Source: Flammula alnicola (lineage: Eukaryota; Basidiomycota; Agaricomycetes; Agaricales; Strophariaceae). From it: 64,000 nt of DNA. Within the stretch, counting starts at the first letter, position 1, and each line of letters starts with the position of its first letter. Location: positions 1 to 64,000 of the forward strand of contig JADNRV010000016.1 of NCBI GenBank assembly GCA_015499995.1. The letters run 5' to 3'. The notes beneath the pieces were generated by a model. The model searched no databases and was not told the origin of the DNA. It saw only the letters and a program-made list of their open reading frames with translations. Of the stretch, positions 1 to 10,743 are shown one piece after another. The translations under genes and the position numbers were made by a program.

Positions 1-540
1 TGTGTTCATCTGCGAGGCATGAGAAGGGAACGATTAGATAAACGTCGGAAAAGATAGAACAAGAACCCTACACGGAGGAAAAACATCGAAATTCAAAAAG
101 AATAAAGGGACAACGAAGCGTACCTGATGCCCAGAGCCTCCAAACACCCAGCCAGCCACGTTTTTGTTGCGGCCACAGCAGGGCGATGACGGACGGACGG
201 ACGTACCCAGCATGCCCATCATGATGCACGCCCGTTCGAGCCTCTCTTGGCTGCTAAACCCCTCAATAATTGCGCTTTCGACAGATGGTGACGGGTATCG
301 GCGTCGTTCAGTTCTTCGTCATGCGATGTTTTACAATCGGCTCTCTGCTATTGCGATTGCAGTCGACCTGGATATCAACAAATGTGATGACCGAACGTTG
401 AAGGCGCGCAATTATATTCCACTTGCGAACGCGGATGGTACGATGCGCTTTGCTATTTTTACGCGGAGTCACTCGTTGATCTATGATCTTGATGATCGCC
501 CGCGGCGTCAAACCGAACTTTGCCGCTGAAGGGAGTCCCT
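1..540. other. window edge, no confident gene
   Basis: No family can be recognised. On the minus strand a short open stretch (about 34-222) is followed by a GT-rich junction and could be the 5' exon of a gene running off the left edge. Its codons suggest no known protein. A plus-strand open frame at 164-529 has no recognisable domain. Confidence 0.25.
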
Positions 541-599
541 TATCAGACGCTTATCGCGTGCTCATCGACACGCTTGTCGACACGATGAGCGAGGCGATG

Positions 600-1000
600 A
601 CTGTTTCTCGACCTGTTTCTTAGGCAAACATAACATATTTTGTTTGTACCTGTAACTTTACAATATATAAAACCTGTTTTTCATAGATGTATCTATAACA
701 TAAAGAAGATCTGTATTGAAAACAAACAGCTTTCATAAATAGCTTACCTGTTTCTCTAAAAAAAAAACAAAGAAACATGTCACATATTTTATTTTGAAAC
801 ATTAGGCAAACATTAGTCCTGTTTTGATGATGTTTTGAAAAGAAATTTTATAATAAAATGCGACATATAAATTACCGAAACAGTTTAAAAACAGGTCTTC
901 TATTTTTAATTATTTTCTTTGTCAAACATCTTACCTGTTTTCCTTCCAAACATGAATAAAAATCCATCAGTGATTTCTTTTTGGTGCTGTTTCTTGTAAA
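600..1000. repeat. AT-rich stretch with recurring CCTGTTT heptamer
   Basis: Strongly AT-rich DNA in which CCTGTTT, or its complement AAACAGG, recurs about seven times at irregular spacing. The phrase TTAGGCAAACAT occurs twice (near 619 and 803). No gene is supported here. The pattern resembles subterminal repeats of a DNA transposon or a diverged satellite. Confidence 0.45.
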
Positions 1001-1104
1001 AAAAAGTGTCGGTGCCAGCAGTGTAGTTAAATATGTACTTTAGGGTTGTGTCTACACGTAGATATCAAAATATTTCTATTATATTATATTTTAACAAATT
1101 TATC

Positions 1105-1254
1105 AGCAAAGCCCCGGCTTGAGCCAAAGCCGGGCCGGGCCAAGCCTGATTTCCGGCTTTTGGCCCGGCTTGTGATTTGACAAAGCCTGAGCCGCCCAAA
1201 GCCGGGCCAAAGCCGGGGCTTTCAGGCCAAGCCCGAGCCGGCACATCACTACAT
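1105..1254 (-). mobile_element. hAT-like terminus with CCGGGC-type subterminal repeats
   Basis: A GC-rich island made of repeated GCCGGGCC / AAGCCGGG phrases lies inside AT-rich DNA. Read on the minus strand it begins TAGTGATGTGCCGGCTCGGG, which resembles hAT-type ends in plants and fungi that carry CGGGCC subterminal repeats (family knowledge). No matching opposite terminus or transposase was found nearby, so this is probably a solo end or a remnant. Confidence 0.4.
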
Positions 1255-1555
1255 GAGGCCTTCAAAGTGTAACTAAGCTCAAATTGTAAGAAATTTAGAT
1301 TATTGCTACAAAAGAATCACCTTCAAATTTCTCCCCTGAACTCCCGAATGCTTTCTCGGTAGAGATTGTAGCACCTGTGGGAAAGTGTTTGACCATTGTC
1401 AAAAATGGTTCTGTTCACTTCATTTTGGGTTAACAAATGGTGATAAAAGCTAGTTACAACTAATAAATATATGGAGGGAGGTCCAATGAGCTGATAGCCT
1501 GACGAAATTGTAGTTTTACATGAGTTGAGGCCACCTCGGGTGCACACACAGACAC
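1255..1555. other. no feature seen
   Basis: AT-rich sequence between two repeat blocks. No coding signal or structured repeat was recognised. Confidence 0.4.
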
Positions 1556-1560
1556 AACTT

Positions 1561-1577
1561 GCGCGCGCGTGCGCGCG
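1561..1577. repeat. alternating GC tract (potential Z-DNA)
   Basis: A 17-base run of alternating purine-pyrimidine (GCGCGCGCGTGCGCGCG) directly precedes a GCACGC-rich minisatellite. Confidence 0.6.
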
Positions 1578-1717
1578 GGAATAAAAGTGCACCTGGGCAG
1601 TCATATGCCTTTTGAAACACATAAGTACGCAGATGCACGCAGGTGCACGCGTGTGAATTTTAAAGATTTTAGCGTGCCACGCTCACGCACGCTTACACAT
1701 CATGACGCACGCTCACG

Positions 1718-1834
1718 CACGCTCGCACGCCAATTGGGCATGTGTTCACACGCTTATAGCACGCTCGCACGCCAATTGAGCACACGTGTGCACGCTTGTA
1801 GCACGCCCATCAGCATGCTCGCGCACGTTTATAG
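1718..1834. repeat. 42-bp minisatellite, GCACGC-rich
   Basis: Two 42-base units (1718-1759 and 1760-1801) both start CACGCTCGCACGCCAATTG and end in a TATAG/TGTAG phrase. A shortened third unit follows (1802-1834). The flanks at about 1620-1717 and 1835-1870 carry the same GCACGC motif in degenerate form. An open frame crosses the block on the plus strand but is repeat-derived. Confidence 0.7.
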
Positions 1835-1879
1835 CACGCTCTCAGAGCATACTCATAGCATGCACATGGAGAAACCCAG

Positions 1880-2290
1880 GTAGATGTGGGGGGAAATTGT
1901 ACTCAGTATTCATGTTCTCATAATCGAGAGAGATTGTCTTTGTGCAAATGTATCTTCGACTAACTTGTGGCCCTGAATACATGCAACTTGGTGAGTAATA
2001 TGCTCTCATATTTCTCCTACTGTACCATTTCGTTCAATTCATCCATCACAAAGTGATAGGGATGATTATGACCATTGACACTATCAAACAGCTAAAGATC
2101 CCAGAAATTACCAAAGAATGACTAATGCCCAGGCTGAAAAGAAGGAATAAAATGAAACCTACCAATACAGCACCATAGATAATATATACTTATATTTTGT
2201 TCCTCTGTACTGTTCTCCTCCGAAATTACAAAAAACTTGTTCATATATGTACAGCATAATTATATAGAACGGGACACAAATGTCAAAAAG
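1880..2290. other. no feature seen
   Basis: AT-rich spacer between two GCACGC-rich repeat blocks. No gene or regulatory signal was recognised. Confidence 0.4.
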
Positions 2291-2292
2291 CA

Positions 2293-2318
2293 ACATAGAT
2301 CAATGCATTGATCTATGT
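2293..2318. repeat. 26-bp perfect palindrome
   Basis: Positions 2293-2318 form a perfect inverted repeat with no loop, centred on ATGCAT. Each half reads ACATAGATCAATG. It lies 20 bases upstream of the 41-bp minisatellite. Confidence 0.85.
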
Positions 2319-2338
2319 GAAGAGATGCGCCACACACC

Positions 2339-2462
2339 AAAAGGGTTGAGCCTGCTGAGCATGGCACGCACTGCACGCTAAAAGGGCTGAGCGTGCTGAG
2401 CGTGGCACGCATCGCACGCCAAAAGGGGTGAGCGTGATGAGCGTGGCACGCTCAGGCACGCT
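2339..2462. repeat. 41-bp minisatellite, three units
   Basis: Three consecutive units of 41, 41 and 42 bases (2339-2379, 2380-2420, 2421-2462) each begin AAAAGGG and contain TGAGC...GGCACGC...GCACGC. The GCACGC core is shared with the 42-bp minisatellite at 1718-1834, so the two arrays may be the two ends of one element. The degenerate motif continues to about 2485. Confidence 0.8.
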
Positions 2463-2489
2463 TGTGCACGCTCAAGGCACGCCGATTTT

Positions 2490-2817
2490 CTCTTGCCCCA
2501 TTGCTAGGTTAGCAATAGCTGGATGAACAGGATACTGAGTATTGAGGCGCTCAGATTGAGTGGCCGGGTTCGAATGAATAAAACCTTGCCATTTTATAGA
2601 CCTGGAAATCAAACGTAGAGTGCTCAAAATTACTTTTCTCTGAATCAGAAATCAGAAAGGAGATGAGTTTCATTGACGTCTCACAGAAGTTCGCCTGAAC
2701 GTTCATGAAATGTGGGTCCAGATGTGATCACTAGGAATTTAACTTGTCAATAAGCACGCCCACATTCCACTAATAGCCAGGTAAATATCGCTTTTTTCAT
2801 CGATTTAGGATCCCATG
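2490..2817. other. no feature seen
   Basis: Unassigned spacer between the minisatellite and the long inverted repeat. Confidence 0.4.
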
Positions 2818-4278
2818 ACCTTCTCGGAGATTATGTGTCCCCACCTTCTGCATCATATTGATGAGCGCCTATTTTTGTTTTGTATTTCTTATTTTTACCC
2901 TTTCCTCTTTTGATACCCACGTTTCGACTTTTCGCGGGGCTGAATTTCAGTCTAGGATGTAATGAACTATATCCTTACCGAGTCTGAACTTTAGACTGAA
3001 TTTCAGCTTGACTTATGTTTACAGTGGTCTATGATAGTGAGAAGAACTTTTAACTCGTCTCCATCATCATTCCTGGCATATTCGCACTTCGGACTTCTTC
3101 TCCGGACTTCACCTTTATACCTCGCTTTGTTTACAGCTCATGTTAGCTTACCTTCAAAGTCATTTGGGTTTTTTTTGTGCTTTATAGATCATCTAAAGGA
3201 GGTGTCATATCTACTCATGCTCTCTGCTTGCGTTGTTTCTCGATTCACGGAATGTTAAGAAGACACCAACATGCTTCTAAACCCCTTCATTATCCACTTT
3301 TTGGAAGAACATATAGACTGGTAATGTAGACATATTTAAAGTTCCAACATGAGCTGCTGTGGTTTTCTATTTTTTTTACTATGGTATATTTTCTTAACTC
3401 TTAGCTCACATATAGAGTGGCGCAAAGTATTCCTGTCGGACCTTCTTCTGCGCCTCAAAAATGAAGCGGCTATTCATCATCTCCTATCTCCTCATGGATT
3501 CTGGCTTGGTATGTAACGTGCTGATGCCATTGACGATGAATGATATAAAATGTAAAAATATCAATGACAAATTTGCCACGGAATTCTGAATCTGAATTTC
3601 AAGGTTGTCAGTCACACGCTTAGGGCGACGAGCGTCGACAACATCAGGGCGCAAAGGCAGTTGGGACACCATAACTGTTGAGTCCAGCCCTCTCTGAATT
3701 CTCGATCCCACTTTTTCCTGTGTTTAATCTCTTCTGTCTTCCTCTCTATGCTTTGAGTCTCAGCAGTGCACATTGGAACTTTGAATATGTCTACAGTACC
3801 AGCCTGTATTTTTGGCCAGAAAGTGGATGAACAAGAAGTTTGGAAGCATGTTGGTGTCTTCTTGATATTCCGTGAGTCGAGGAACAATGCAAGCAGAGAG
3901 CACAAATAGATATGATATAATCCCACTGAACGGCTCTGAGGGTATGAGGCCAGTTCCTCGGTATCCAACAGAGAGAACAATGGGAGAACTTGAGACATGA
4001 GCGCTGAACTATAAACAAAGCGAGGTACGAAGGCGAAGAAGAAGTCCGAAGTGTGAATATGCCGAGAATTATGATGGACATGAGTTCAAGGTTCTTCCTA
4101 CTATTAGACTCGGAAGTAGAGAGATGTAACTCTAGTGTACTAGTAAACAGTGTGAAAAGTCGAAACATGGGTCCGGAAAGAAGAAAGGAAAAATATACGA
4201 AATAAGAAATAGGCGCTCATCAATATGACGCACAAAATGTGAACACATAATGTCAGCGAAGGTCAGCAAAAACCATCC
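2818..4278. repeat. long imperfect inverted repeat (fold-back element)
   Basis: The left arm (about 2818-3350) and right arm (about 3772-4278) are imperfect reverse complements over roughly 500 bases. Shared blocks include ATATTGATGAGCGCCTATTT (left, near 2858), CATATTCGCACTTCGGACTT versus CATATTCACACTTCGGACTT, and AGAAGACACCAACATGCTTC. The approximately 420-base centre is less conserved. Both arms encode a similar short peptide in opposite orientation (around LSACVVSRFTE and LSACIVPRLTE), so the duplicated segment may once have been coding. No transposase was seen. Confidence 0.75.
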
Positions 4279-4284
4279 GTACAA

Positions 4285-4933
4285 GGGATGTCAGATCGGT
4301 TGATCTTGGGCATGTGATGTGGCCATGCGAGCATGCCCACCGGTAGTTCCGGCAATCGGCAAGGCATTGGCAGAGTATGCGAGATCGATAGATCATAAAT
4401 GGCTGTTCGGCTGACTAGCAAACATTATGTATTAATATTAGGAGCCATTCAGACTAATTACTAGTAAGTAGACGCGTTGCTCCCTAAGCCGCGTCCTCCT
4501 CGTCCATGCACCAATGTGCCCCACTGGAAGGATAACATGCAATGCCATCTCCAAGAACGACATCCAGGTTGAGAGAGCAACGTCCCAGGAAAAATCTCCA
4601 TGGATTTCATGCAAGGATTATGATAACGAATGAAGAGGAAACCAGATTAGTTATTCCGGAAGATCATCAAGACAAGTCTGTGGTTGCGCAACACTTACCT
4701 CGGAGACCTCGCCACACTCATTTTCAACACACATCTCCTTTGCCTTTCGCACTACCTTATCCTCACCGTGACGCTGAGTGGGGATCTTCTTCGACTCAGA
4801 CACCATATAACATTGATGTTTTTAGTTAAATAATATCCTTACCGTTAGTGTTTGGTTATCGTGTTCTACTTACAGTAGTACTACAACAGTCTTTTCACCC
4901 TCTCTATGTCTGAGATCAACCGATCTGTCACCC
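4285..4933. mobile_element. candidate MITE with about 24-bp terminal inverted repeats
   Basis: The left end GGGATGTCAGATCGGTTGAT and the reverse complement of the right end, GGGGTGACAGATCGGTTGAT, agree at 18 of these 20 positions. The pair encloses about 650 bases. No clear target-site duplication is visible, so the ends are approximate. The internal plus-strand open frame at 4542-4829 matches nothing recognised. Confidence 0.45.
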
Positions 4934-6673
4934 CATGCATAGTAGATTCCGTACATTGGAAACACTGGCGGTGATCCCCTGGCGTGACTTGCTTTACAAG
5001 CACCGAAAAAGGTTCACGCTCAAGTTAGTTCTTGAAAAGATTTCTCAATAAAGACTCTCCCTCTGCAATGCTGCGTCTCATAAGAGCCTTGGAGAATTTA
5101 AAAAAGCACAAAGTCCTAGGCAAGCTCAGCCTGAATGGTGTAACCCAGTAGGCAAGGCTCGTTGGCCACCTCAAAACGACCACCTTTCGCTGAGCTTGAC
5201 TGGGAGATGGCTTCTGCATTTTAGTAATGCAGACGCAAGGCCGTGTAGTGGAGCCATAACAAGGTGGGTGCTGAACCAGTGAATAGATCGTGACAAAAGC
5301 GTATAAATTAAGAAGAGAGCGTACGCCGGTAGCACGCTCTAGGCGTCGGTAGATTCTTTGGAAGGTCATGGGATAAATCAACAAAAAAAGCGACATTTAC
5401 CTGGCTATTTGTGAAATAGGCAGTGTTCGCAAGAGCTTTCACATCTTTTCACATCGATCCGATCATCCATGGGCACACGTTCGAGCAGTCCCTCTTGCCA
5501 TTGAGACGAGGCAACGTCGTTATGGTCCCAGATAATGAGCAGAACGCGAATGTGGAATTCGTTAGAGCTGCTGGCAGAGTATATGTAACATATACACGAA
5601 CCGTCAGCGAACTTGAATATTGTTGGTAGATTATGTAGGCGCCGGGGAGACGAATTGTGATGTTTGTTGAGGTGGTACTTAGTAGTAGACGATGATGGAT
5701 GTGTGTCTTTTTCAGAACTCTGAAAAGGGTTTTGCACATCACATCCCTCAAAATAGCTGATTGGAGCCCGTTTTATACTCTCGGAGGAAAGGATAGACTC
5801 ACTCGAGCATACAAGTCAACTGACGGAGTCAAGGTTGATTAGGGTTGATTCTCTTCGTTTCCATTGTTGAAGGCCTTCAATGCTACAAGAACCTGGGAAC
5901 TAAACGAGCTCGTCAAGGTCACCCACCTATCAGTGCACTTTCTGGAAGTTCAAAGCAAAGGAGGCGACTCTGAAATGCCTTCCGAAGGTAGGCTCGGCGG
6001 ATGCTGAGAATACTCCGAGTCGCAGTACGTGCATTTAGATCGAGGTACATAGGCGCCAGTAAGGTCAGCCCTGAGATCCACTCTCATTGGTACAAATATT
6101 CAACAAAGGCAGCCAACAATTGTCGACTGCGCATTGTGGGATCGATGGCCAGCGGCGATGTTCAGAGTATAAAAAGTCTCCGCGAAGAAAACGGACACAG
6201 ACAAGTGAGACGCATCCTCACTGCGCTGAAGCCAGGATTGCATAGATCCACGAGCGAAAGGACAGCAGCGAGAAGAAAATAACCAACAAGAGACGGTAGG
6301 CTCGAGCGAGAACAAACACGGTGTTGTGAGTCAGTGACCATAAGACTCCATGGGGAGGAAGATCCGAACGATCATGCTGTGACATGCAGCTCACTAGTAA
6401 TGTGGTTGGCAGTACCTAGTAACGCGGCGGTGGCTCGTCATAACGAGCAGAAGGCTCCGATTCGGGCGCGTGAGAAAGTATGAAAATAAAGATGACATCA
6501 GCAACTTGGTCCGAGCCCATCATCGCCTCCGATGCCTAGTGCTAGAATCGAGGTGGGACGATGACGAAGGGCTCCTACGCTATACCTGCCCACTATATAG
6601 GCCCCAACTCTCACTTCCACCTCAACCTCCCTTTCATCGTCATCTAGACGAACACCCAATACCCAACATCGAG
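4934..6673. other. unassigned 1.7-kb region
   Basis: Several short open frames (minus 5025-5396, minus 5405-5751, plus 5423-5629, plus 6001-6282) overlap each other on opposite strands. None shows a domain, convincing splice structure or codon bias. The part just before 6674 must contain the promoter and 5' UTR of the DUF4112 gene, and a TATATAGG stretch near 6594 would fit. Confidence 0.3.
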
Positions 6674-7622
6674 ATGACATCCCTTATCAACAAAGCCGGA
6701 AAGAAGCTCTTCGAGAAACACCTCGAGAAATACACACCCGCCGACCCATTGTACGAGTTCTACACGAACGAACACGGGAAGCAGAAACGACGCAAAGTAC
6801 GTACGCCTCCACTCCCCCCCCCCAAGTAAGCACAAAGTACAAAGTTCGTTCTAACCTCGCCTCCCATGTCCAGCGCGAGCTCCCCCCCGGCCTCTCAAAG
6901 CGCGACGCCCGCATCCTCCAGTCCGTCAAGAAGCGCGCGCACTACCTCGACAAAGGCTTCCGCGTCTTCGGGATGCGCTTCGGCTGGACCTTCTTCATCG
7001 GGCTCGTGCCGCTCGTAGGCGACATCGCCGACGCCTCCCTCAACTACCTCCTCGTCGTGCGCCCCGCGCGCAGGGCGGACATCCCCGACTGGCTCCTCCG
7101 CCACATGCTGCTGAACAACGCCGTGAGCGCGGGCGTGGCTTCGTCCCCGTGGTGGGTGATGTTATTTTGGCGATGTATAAAGCGAATTCGCGGAATGCGG
7201 CTATGCTTGAGGAGTTTTTGCGCATCCGGGGCGAGGAGTTCTTGAAGATGGGCGGGGTCGTGGAGGATGCGCATGGGAATGGGCGGAGGACGTGGAAGAG
7301 TGGGTGGTTTGGTGGTGGTGGCAAGAAGGAGAAGAAGGGAAAGCAGACGACTGAACAACCGACTGAGCAGCCGACAGCGGGGGATGTGCAGCAGGTGAAG
7401 CCTGGGGCGGGCATGAGCGCCCCGGAGGTGAAAGACGCGTTGCCTCAGCCCGCCGGCACGTCCAAGAAGGGGTCATCCCATTCTGGAGCATCGAGCTTCA
7501 GCTTTTTCGGCGCGCGCCAGAAGAAGTCGAACACTTCCCCGGCTCCTGACGCTGCTGTTCCAGCGGGAGACAGAGGCCGGTTCGTGGAGAACGTCGATTC
7601 CACGCCTGCGCCGCTCAAGTAG
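6674..7622 (+). CDS. DUF4112 domain protein, with an apparent 1-nt frameshift
   Basis: Exon 1 is 6674-6796 (starts MTSLINKAGKKLF). A 77-base intron (GTACGT...CAG, branch CTAAC) is followed by exon 2 from 6874. The body carries the DUF4112 hydrophobic core: GLVPLVGDIADASLNYLLVV, then NNAVSAGV, then VPVVGDVILAMYKANSRNAA, ending in a basic, Gly/Lys- and Ser/Pro-rich tail. DUF4112 proteins are small fungal and bacterial proteins of unknown role with membrane-like helices. Between NNAVSAGV and the second VVGDV motif (about 7135-7142) the frame shifts by one base. GTGGCTTC stands where GTGGGCTTC would keep the frame open, so this is either a base lost in the assembly or a real mutation. The start is the first ATG in frame with the domain. 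Confidence 0.8.
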
Positions 7623-8474
7623 CCGGGGGACCCACCCAACAGCCACTACTTTTGCTCATTCATTTTGTTCTCGTTTTCCGCTGTACGGCCATGCTTGATG
7701 ATCATGTCGATGTCGTCATCCCTCTCATCTCTCCACTCGGACTCGACCAATCTCTCGATCTTCACGTCGGCCTGGCTCTACTCTTCTCTCTCACACACTC
7801 GCTACGTTTACCACCCTCTCCCTCCCGCCCATTTCCCCATCGTCACATACACATAATACTCAAAACACATCGACCACCCTTACCTGCACCGGCCAACCAA
7901 AGTACCCAAGTCCCCATTTTCCGGAATTTTCGTGGCCGTTTGGCTGCCGGGATGGGGGTGTACAGGCTATGTCGTCATCCCTCTCGTCATTCACAGGCAA
8001 CCCTGCTCTCGCCTCTGACTCGTCCGAACCCTCCCCATGGCGTTCCTTTTGGCTGGGCTCGCTCTGGCTCGTGACCACGCAGTCCCCTTGGTCCCTCCAC
8101 CTAATACCTCGATCTCAATCTCGAGAATGGACGAATAACCCTTCAGTATACCCTACCCACGAACCCTATCGCATATATATATGCTGTGCTATGCGGCCAC
8201 GTACTTTACACCCCTCCCCCCAGCCGTCGTATTCTTTTACTTTCCTCCGACCGGCTCTTATTGCGCTCTCGGTCGATTCACATATCCATACATAACCTCT
8301 TAATTACTTCTATCCCTCCCTCCCTCCCTATTCACGTTGGAACTCGGAAAGGCACTATTGAAACTGCAATTGACGATGACGGACGTTCGCCTATAACTCC
8401 ACGATATTCTTTATATAACATAATAATGCGGAATGGACGTGCTTACCGTATTTTCTCGTGTATACACACAGTCT
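7623..8474. other. pyrimidine-rich 3' flank, no gene
   Basis: The plus strand is strongly C/T-rich (7650-8340). Long open frames in several frames look like composition artefacts. It probably contains the 3' UTR of the DUF4112 gene. Confidence 0.4.
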
Positions 8475-10440
8475 ATGTATTCTACGCTGTAGTTAGATTT
8501 TTTCATGCAAGTCTCTTTCGTGTTCTAATTTATTATCCTCCCCGTAGTCATGCAGTCTCGTTACGACCTTCGAAATACTTGCGGACGTATTCGGTGGGAT
8601 CCCGCTTTAGCTTCGTGTACGAGTAATTTACATCATACCCGTGGTCAAAGGCGAGGGCGAGTACAGTACCCCCTCGTACCGGCGTACTTATTCTAGAGTA
8701 TCCTGGCGATTACTTATTATTATTTCGTTTGATGCTCAGGATCCGCCAAGCCTTGTCCGAGTTGCATCTTTCAGGGTAATATCCGAAGAATCTATGGACA
8801 GTCAACTAGCTGAAAGACTCAACTTCCCAGAACGATTTGGACGACTCGTCCAAGGGATTATGTAGAATCCTTCCACCCCTGGGGTGTCGGTATTCTGGTC
8901 AAAGAACTGAAAAATCTCCGCGCTCGCACGGTAAGTTCAATATCACAACGGAATACTTAGAGACACTCGTGGAATCGCAGTGCGTCTAGCTCATGAGAGC
9001 GAAGGAAGAAAGGGTCTAGGTGTATCTCACCAGCTCAGAAGAGGACTAGGCGATCCATTGGTGTATGCCGACAAGAACTTGAAGCCATATCCCAGTTGGT
9101 GACGGTTGGGACTGATCGATGTTGGGGAACCGCCGATAATTACCAGCGTACAGCTTCTGACTTTCGGACCCACGTTTAATTCAAATCTCGGCTCGTTGAT
9201 GTTTTTATTGAAAAAGCTTCCCAAGACAACACATACTTTAGCCAAGCATCCTTCATTGAGCGGCCGACACACTAACGCTCTCCCAAAAGCTATAGCAAAA
9301 CAAACAAAAAAAAATCAGAAATTCAAGGTCCTGCACGAATAGCGCTGAAAGACATCAAGCTTGACGTCAATTGAACGAAGATACTCACCTGCAACGTGCC
9401 AACATCGCAGTCTCGATCAATCTAACATCCGGCGCACCGGCCGCCGTCATATTGAACAACATCTCGTTTCAACCCACTCCACGGTTACCAAAGGGGAGTT
9501 ATGTTCGTCGGATCCCACTTCACATTCGGGTTGAGGGACAGCGCAAAGTTGAGGAAAGACTCGGAGAAGGCCTTGTCGAAGTCGGGGTTGGCGAACGCTG
9601 GTACGCCTCCCGCGTTTAACCTTTCTCACATGGGTGCAGACGCGGAAATAATGAGAGGGTAGTTCACGGAATGCGACAAATAAACGAACTCACGATGGGA
9701 AGTAATAAGAGACGCATCCTCCCCATGCGTGCCGTGGGGGGATGGCGAATTCACCCTAGAGGAGCGCAGCGATGAGTTTCGATCCAAGCTGACAGACTGA
9801 GATATCATTCATTCATTTACCTTGAAGCCAAGGCGCCGAACGCACGCTGTATCGAGTACGTAGGGCACAAGAAGATGGCTAAACGAGCTCAGAGAAAACA
9901 TTCAAAGACTCAAAAAGAAGTGCAAACTCACATTCCGACATTATCATGTTGACTTGGACGATGTTCGATCCAAGGCCCGCATATTGCGCAGCGGCCGCCT
10001 CGGTTTCGTGAGGTGTCAAATTGGGGAAGAGCTGCGCAACATATTGAGGAACTTGAACGGCGGTATTCGCCGTAGACTGGTTGACAAAGGCAATTCCCTC
10101 GTTGGCATTGGTAACAGATTGAATAATTTTCTATGGAAGGGAAGGATGTAGCATCGCATATTCTATACGAGAAGTAATGAAAAACATACACCTTTAGTTT
10201 TCCCTGCTTCAATAGCTCTGTCGGCCGTGCATGCGCAGTGATAAAAGTCCCATCGACAACGGGCACGAAGACAAACGTGCCGAAGAAGCCGCTGCCGTGA
10301 TTTTAACGTTTACGGTTGGAGAAAGCTGACGTCTGCTGCACGAAGGCATTCCAAAGTGTCGCTTGCGGATGAACAACTGCAAAATATCATATGTCAGCGG
10401 TGCAATCTCCAATTGAAAAATGCTTAACAAATACTTAGTC
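8475..10440. repeat. direct-repeat copy A of the esterase 3' half plus downstream flank
   Basis: This block is homologous, in the same orientation, to 12600-14090. The downstream flank aligns from TATTCTACGCTGTAGTTAGA (near 8478 and 12599), and similarity continues through the esterase 3' exons to about ATACTTAGTCTGTG (10431-10444). Beyond that the two copies diverge. It represents an old segmental duplication. Confidence 0.85.
9253..10440 (-). pseudogene. 5'-truncated carboxylesterase pseudogene
   Basis: Minus-strand decayed copy of the intact esterase at 12901-15334. The last exon (ending WESVSVSAAQ, stop 9253-9255) and the exon containing NANEGIAFVNQSTANT remain recognisable. The exon encoding NPNVKWDPTNITPLW runs directly into an in-frame TAA, and one extra T follows a few codons later. 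The exon carrying the catalytic-His region is scrambled by indels. Exons for the signal peptide, oxyanion hole and catalytic Ser are absent. Upstream of it the sequence changes to unrelated DNA leading to the pore-former-like gene. It cannot encode an active enzyme. Confidence 0.85.
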
Positions 10441-10709
10441 TGTGACAACCATCAGCTATCTTTGCCCTCTGTGGTGTCTGCACCCTCTTCCTTGTCTCCA
10501 TGGGCCCGGGCGTCAGCAGTCGACGTCTCCTACATCGATGTTCGCACGCCGCGATGCTCGGTAGCCCAACATTGGCTATGTATGCTCATGGCGGCTGCGC
10601 TCAACTTCCATTACGAGCACTGGATGCGACACCAATATCGCACTTCCCTGCACTATCCTGCACACGCACAATCAAACCAGTCGAGCATGCTTCATTGATA
10701 CCTGATGCA

Positions 10710-10743
10710 AGCCGTTAGCCATCAAGCTTGATGGCTAACGGCT
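10710..10743. repeat. 34-bp perfect palindrome
   Basis: Perfect loop-less inverted repeat centred on AAGCTT; each half reads AGCCGTTAGCCATCAAG. Its right half plus flank (CTTGATGGCTAACGGCT followed by CGCCAAGACT) recurs almost exactly near 11008-11035 as ACTTGATGGCTAACGGCTTG. Confidence 0.9.

Noticed and set aside
1569..1883. 104-codon open frame
   Set aside because: It is a by-product of the GCACGC minisatellite and shows no family signature.
1700..2470. CRISPR-like array
   Set aside because: The repeats are contiguous minisatellites without unique spacers, in a eukaryotic sequence.
2555..2590. tRNA-like GGTTCGAAT motif
   Set aside because: No acceptor, D or anticodon arms can be drawn around it.
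7652..8626. Overlapping long open frames in a C/T-rich region
   Set aside because: Low-complexity composition keeps several frames open at once; no domain, no splice support.
9253..10440. Second functional carboxylesterase gene
   Set aside because: In-frame stop, indels and missing catalytic-Ser exons make it a pseudogene.
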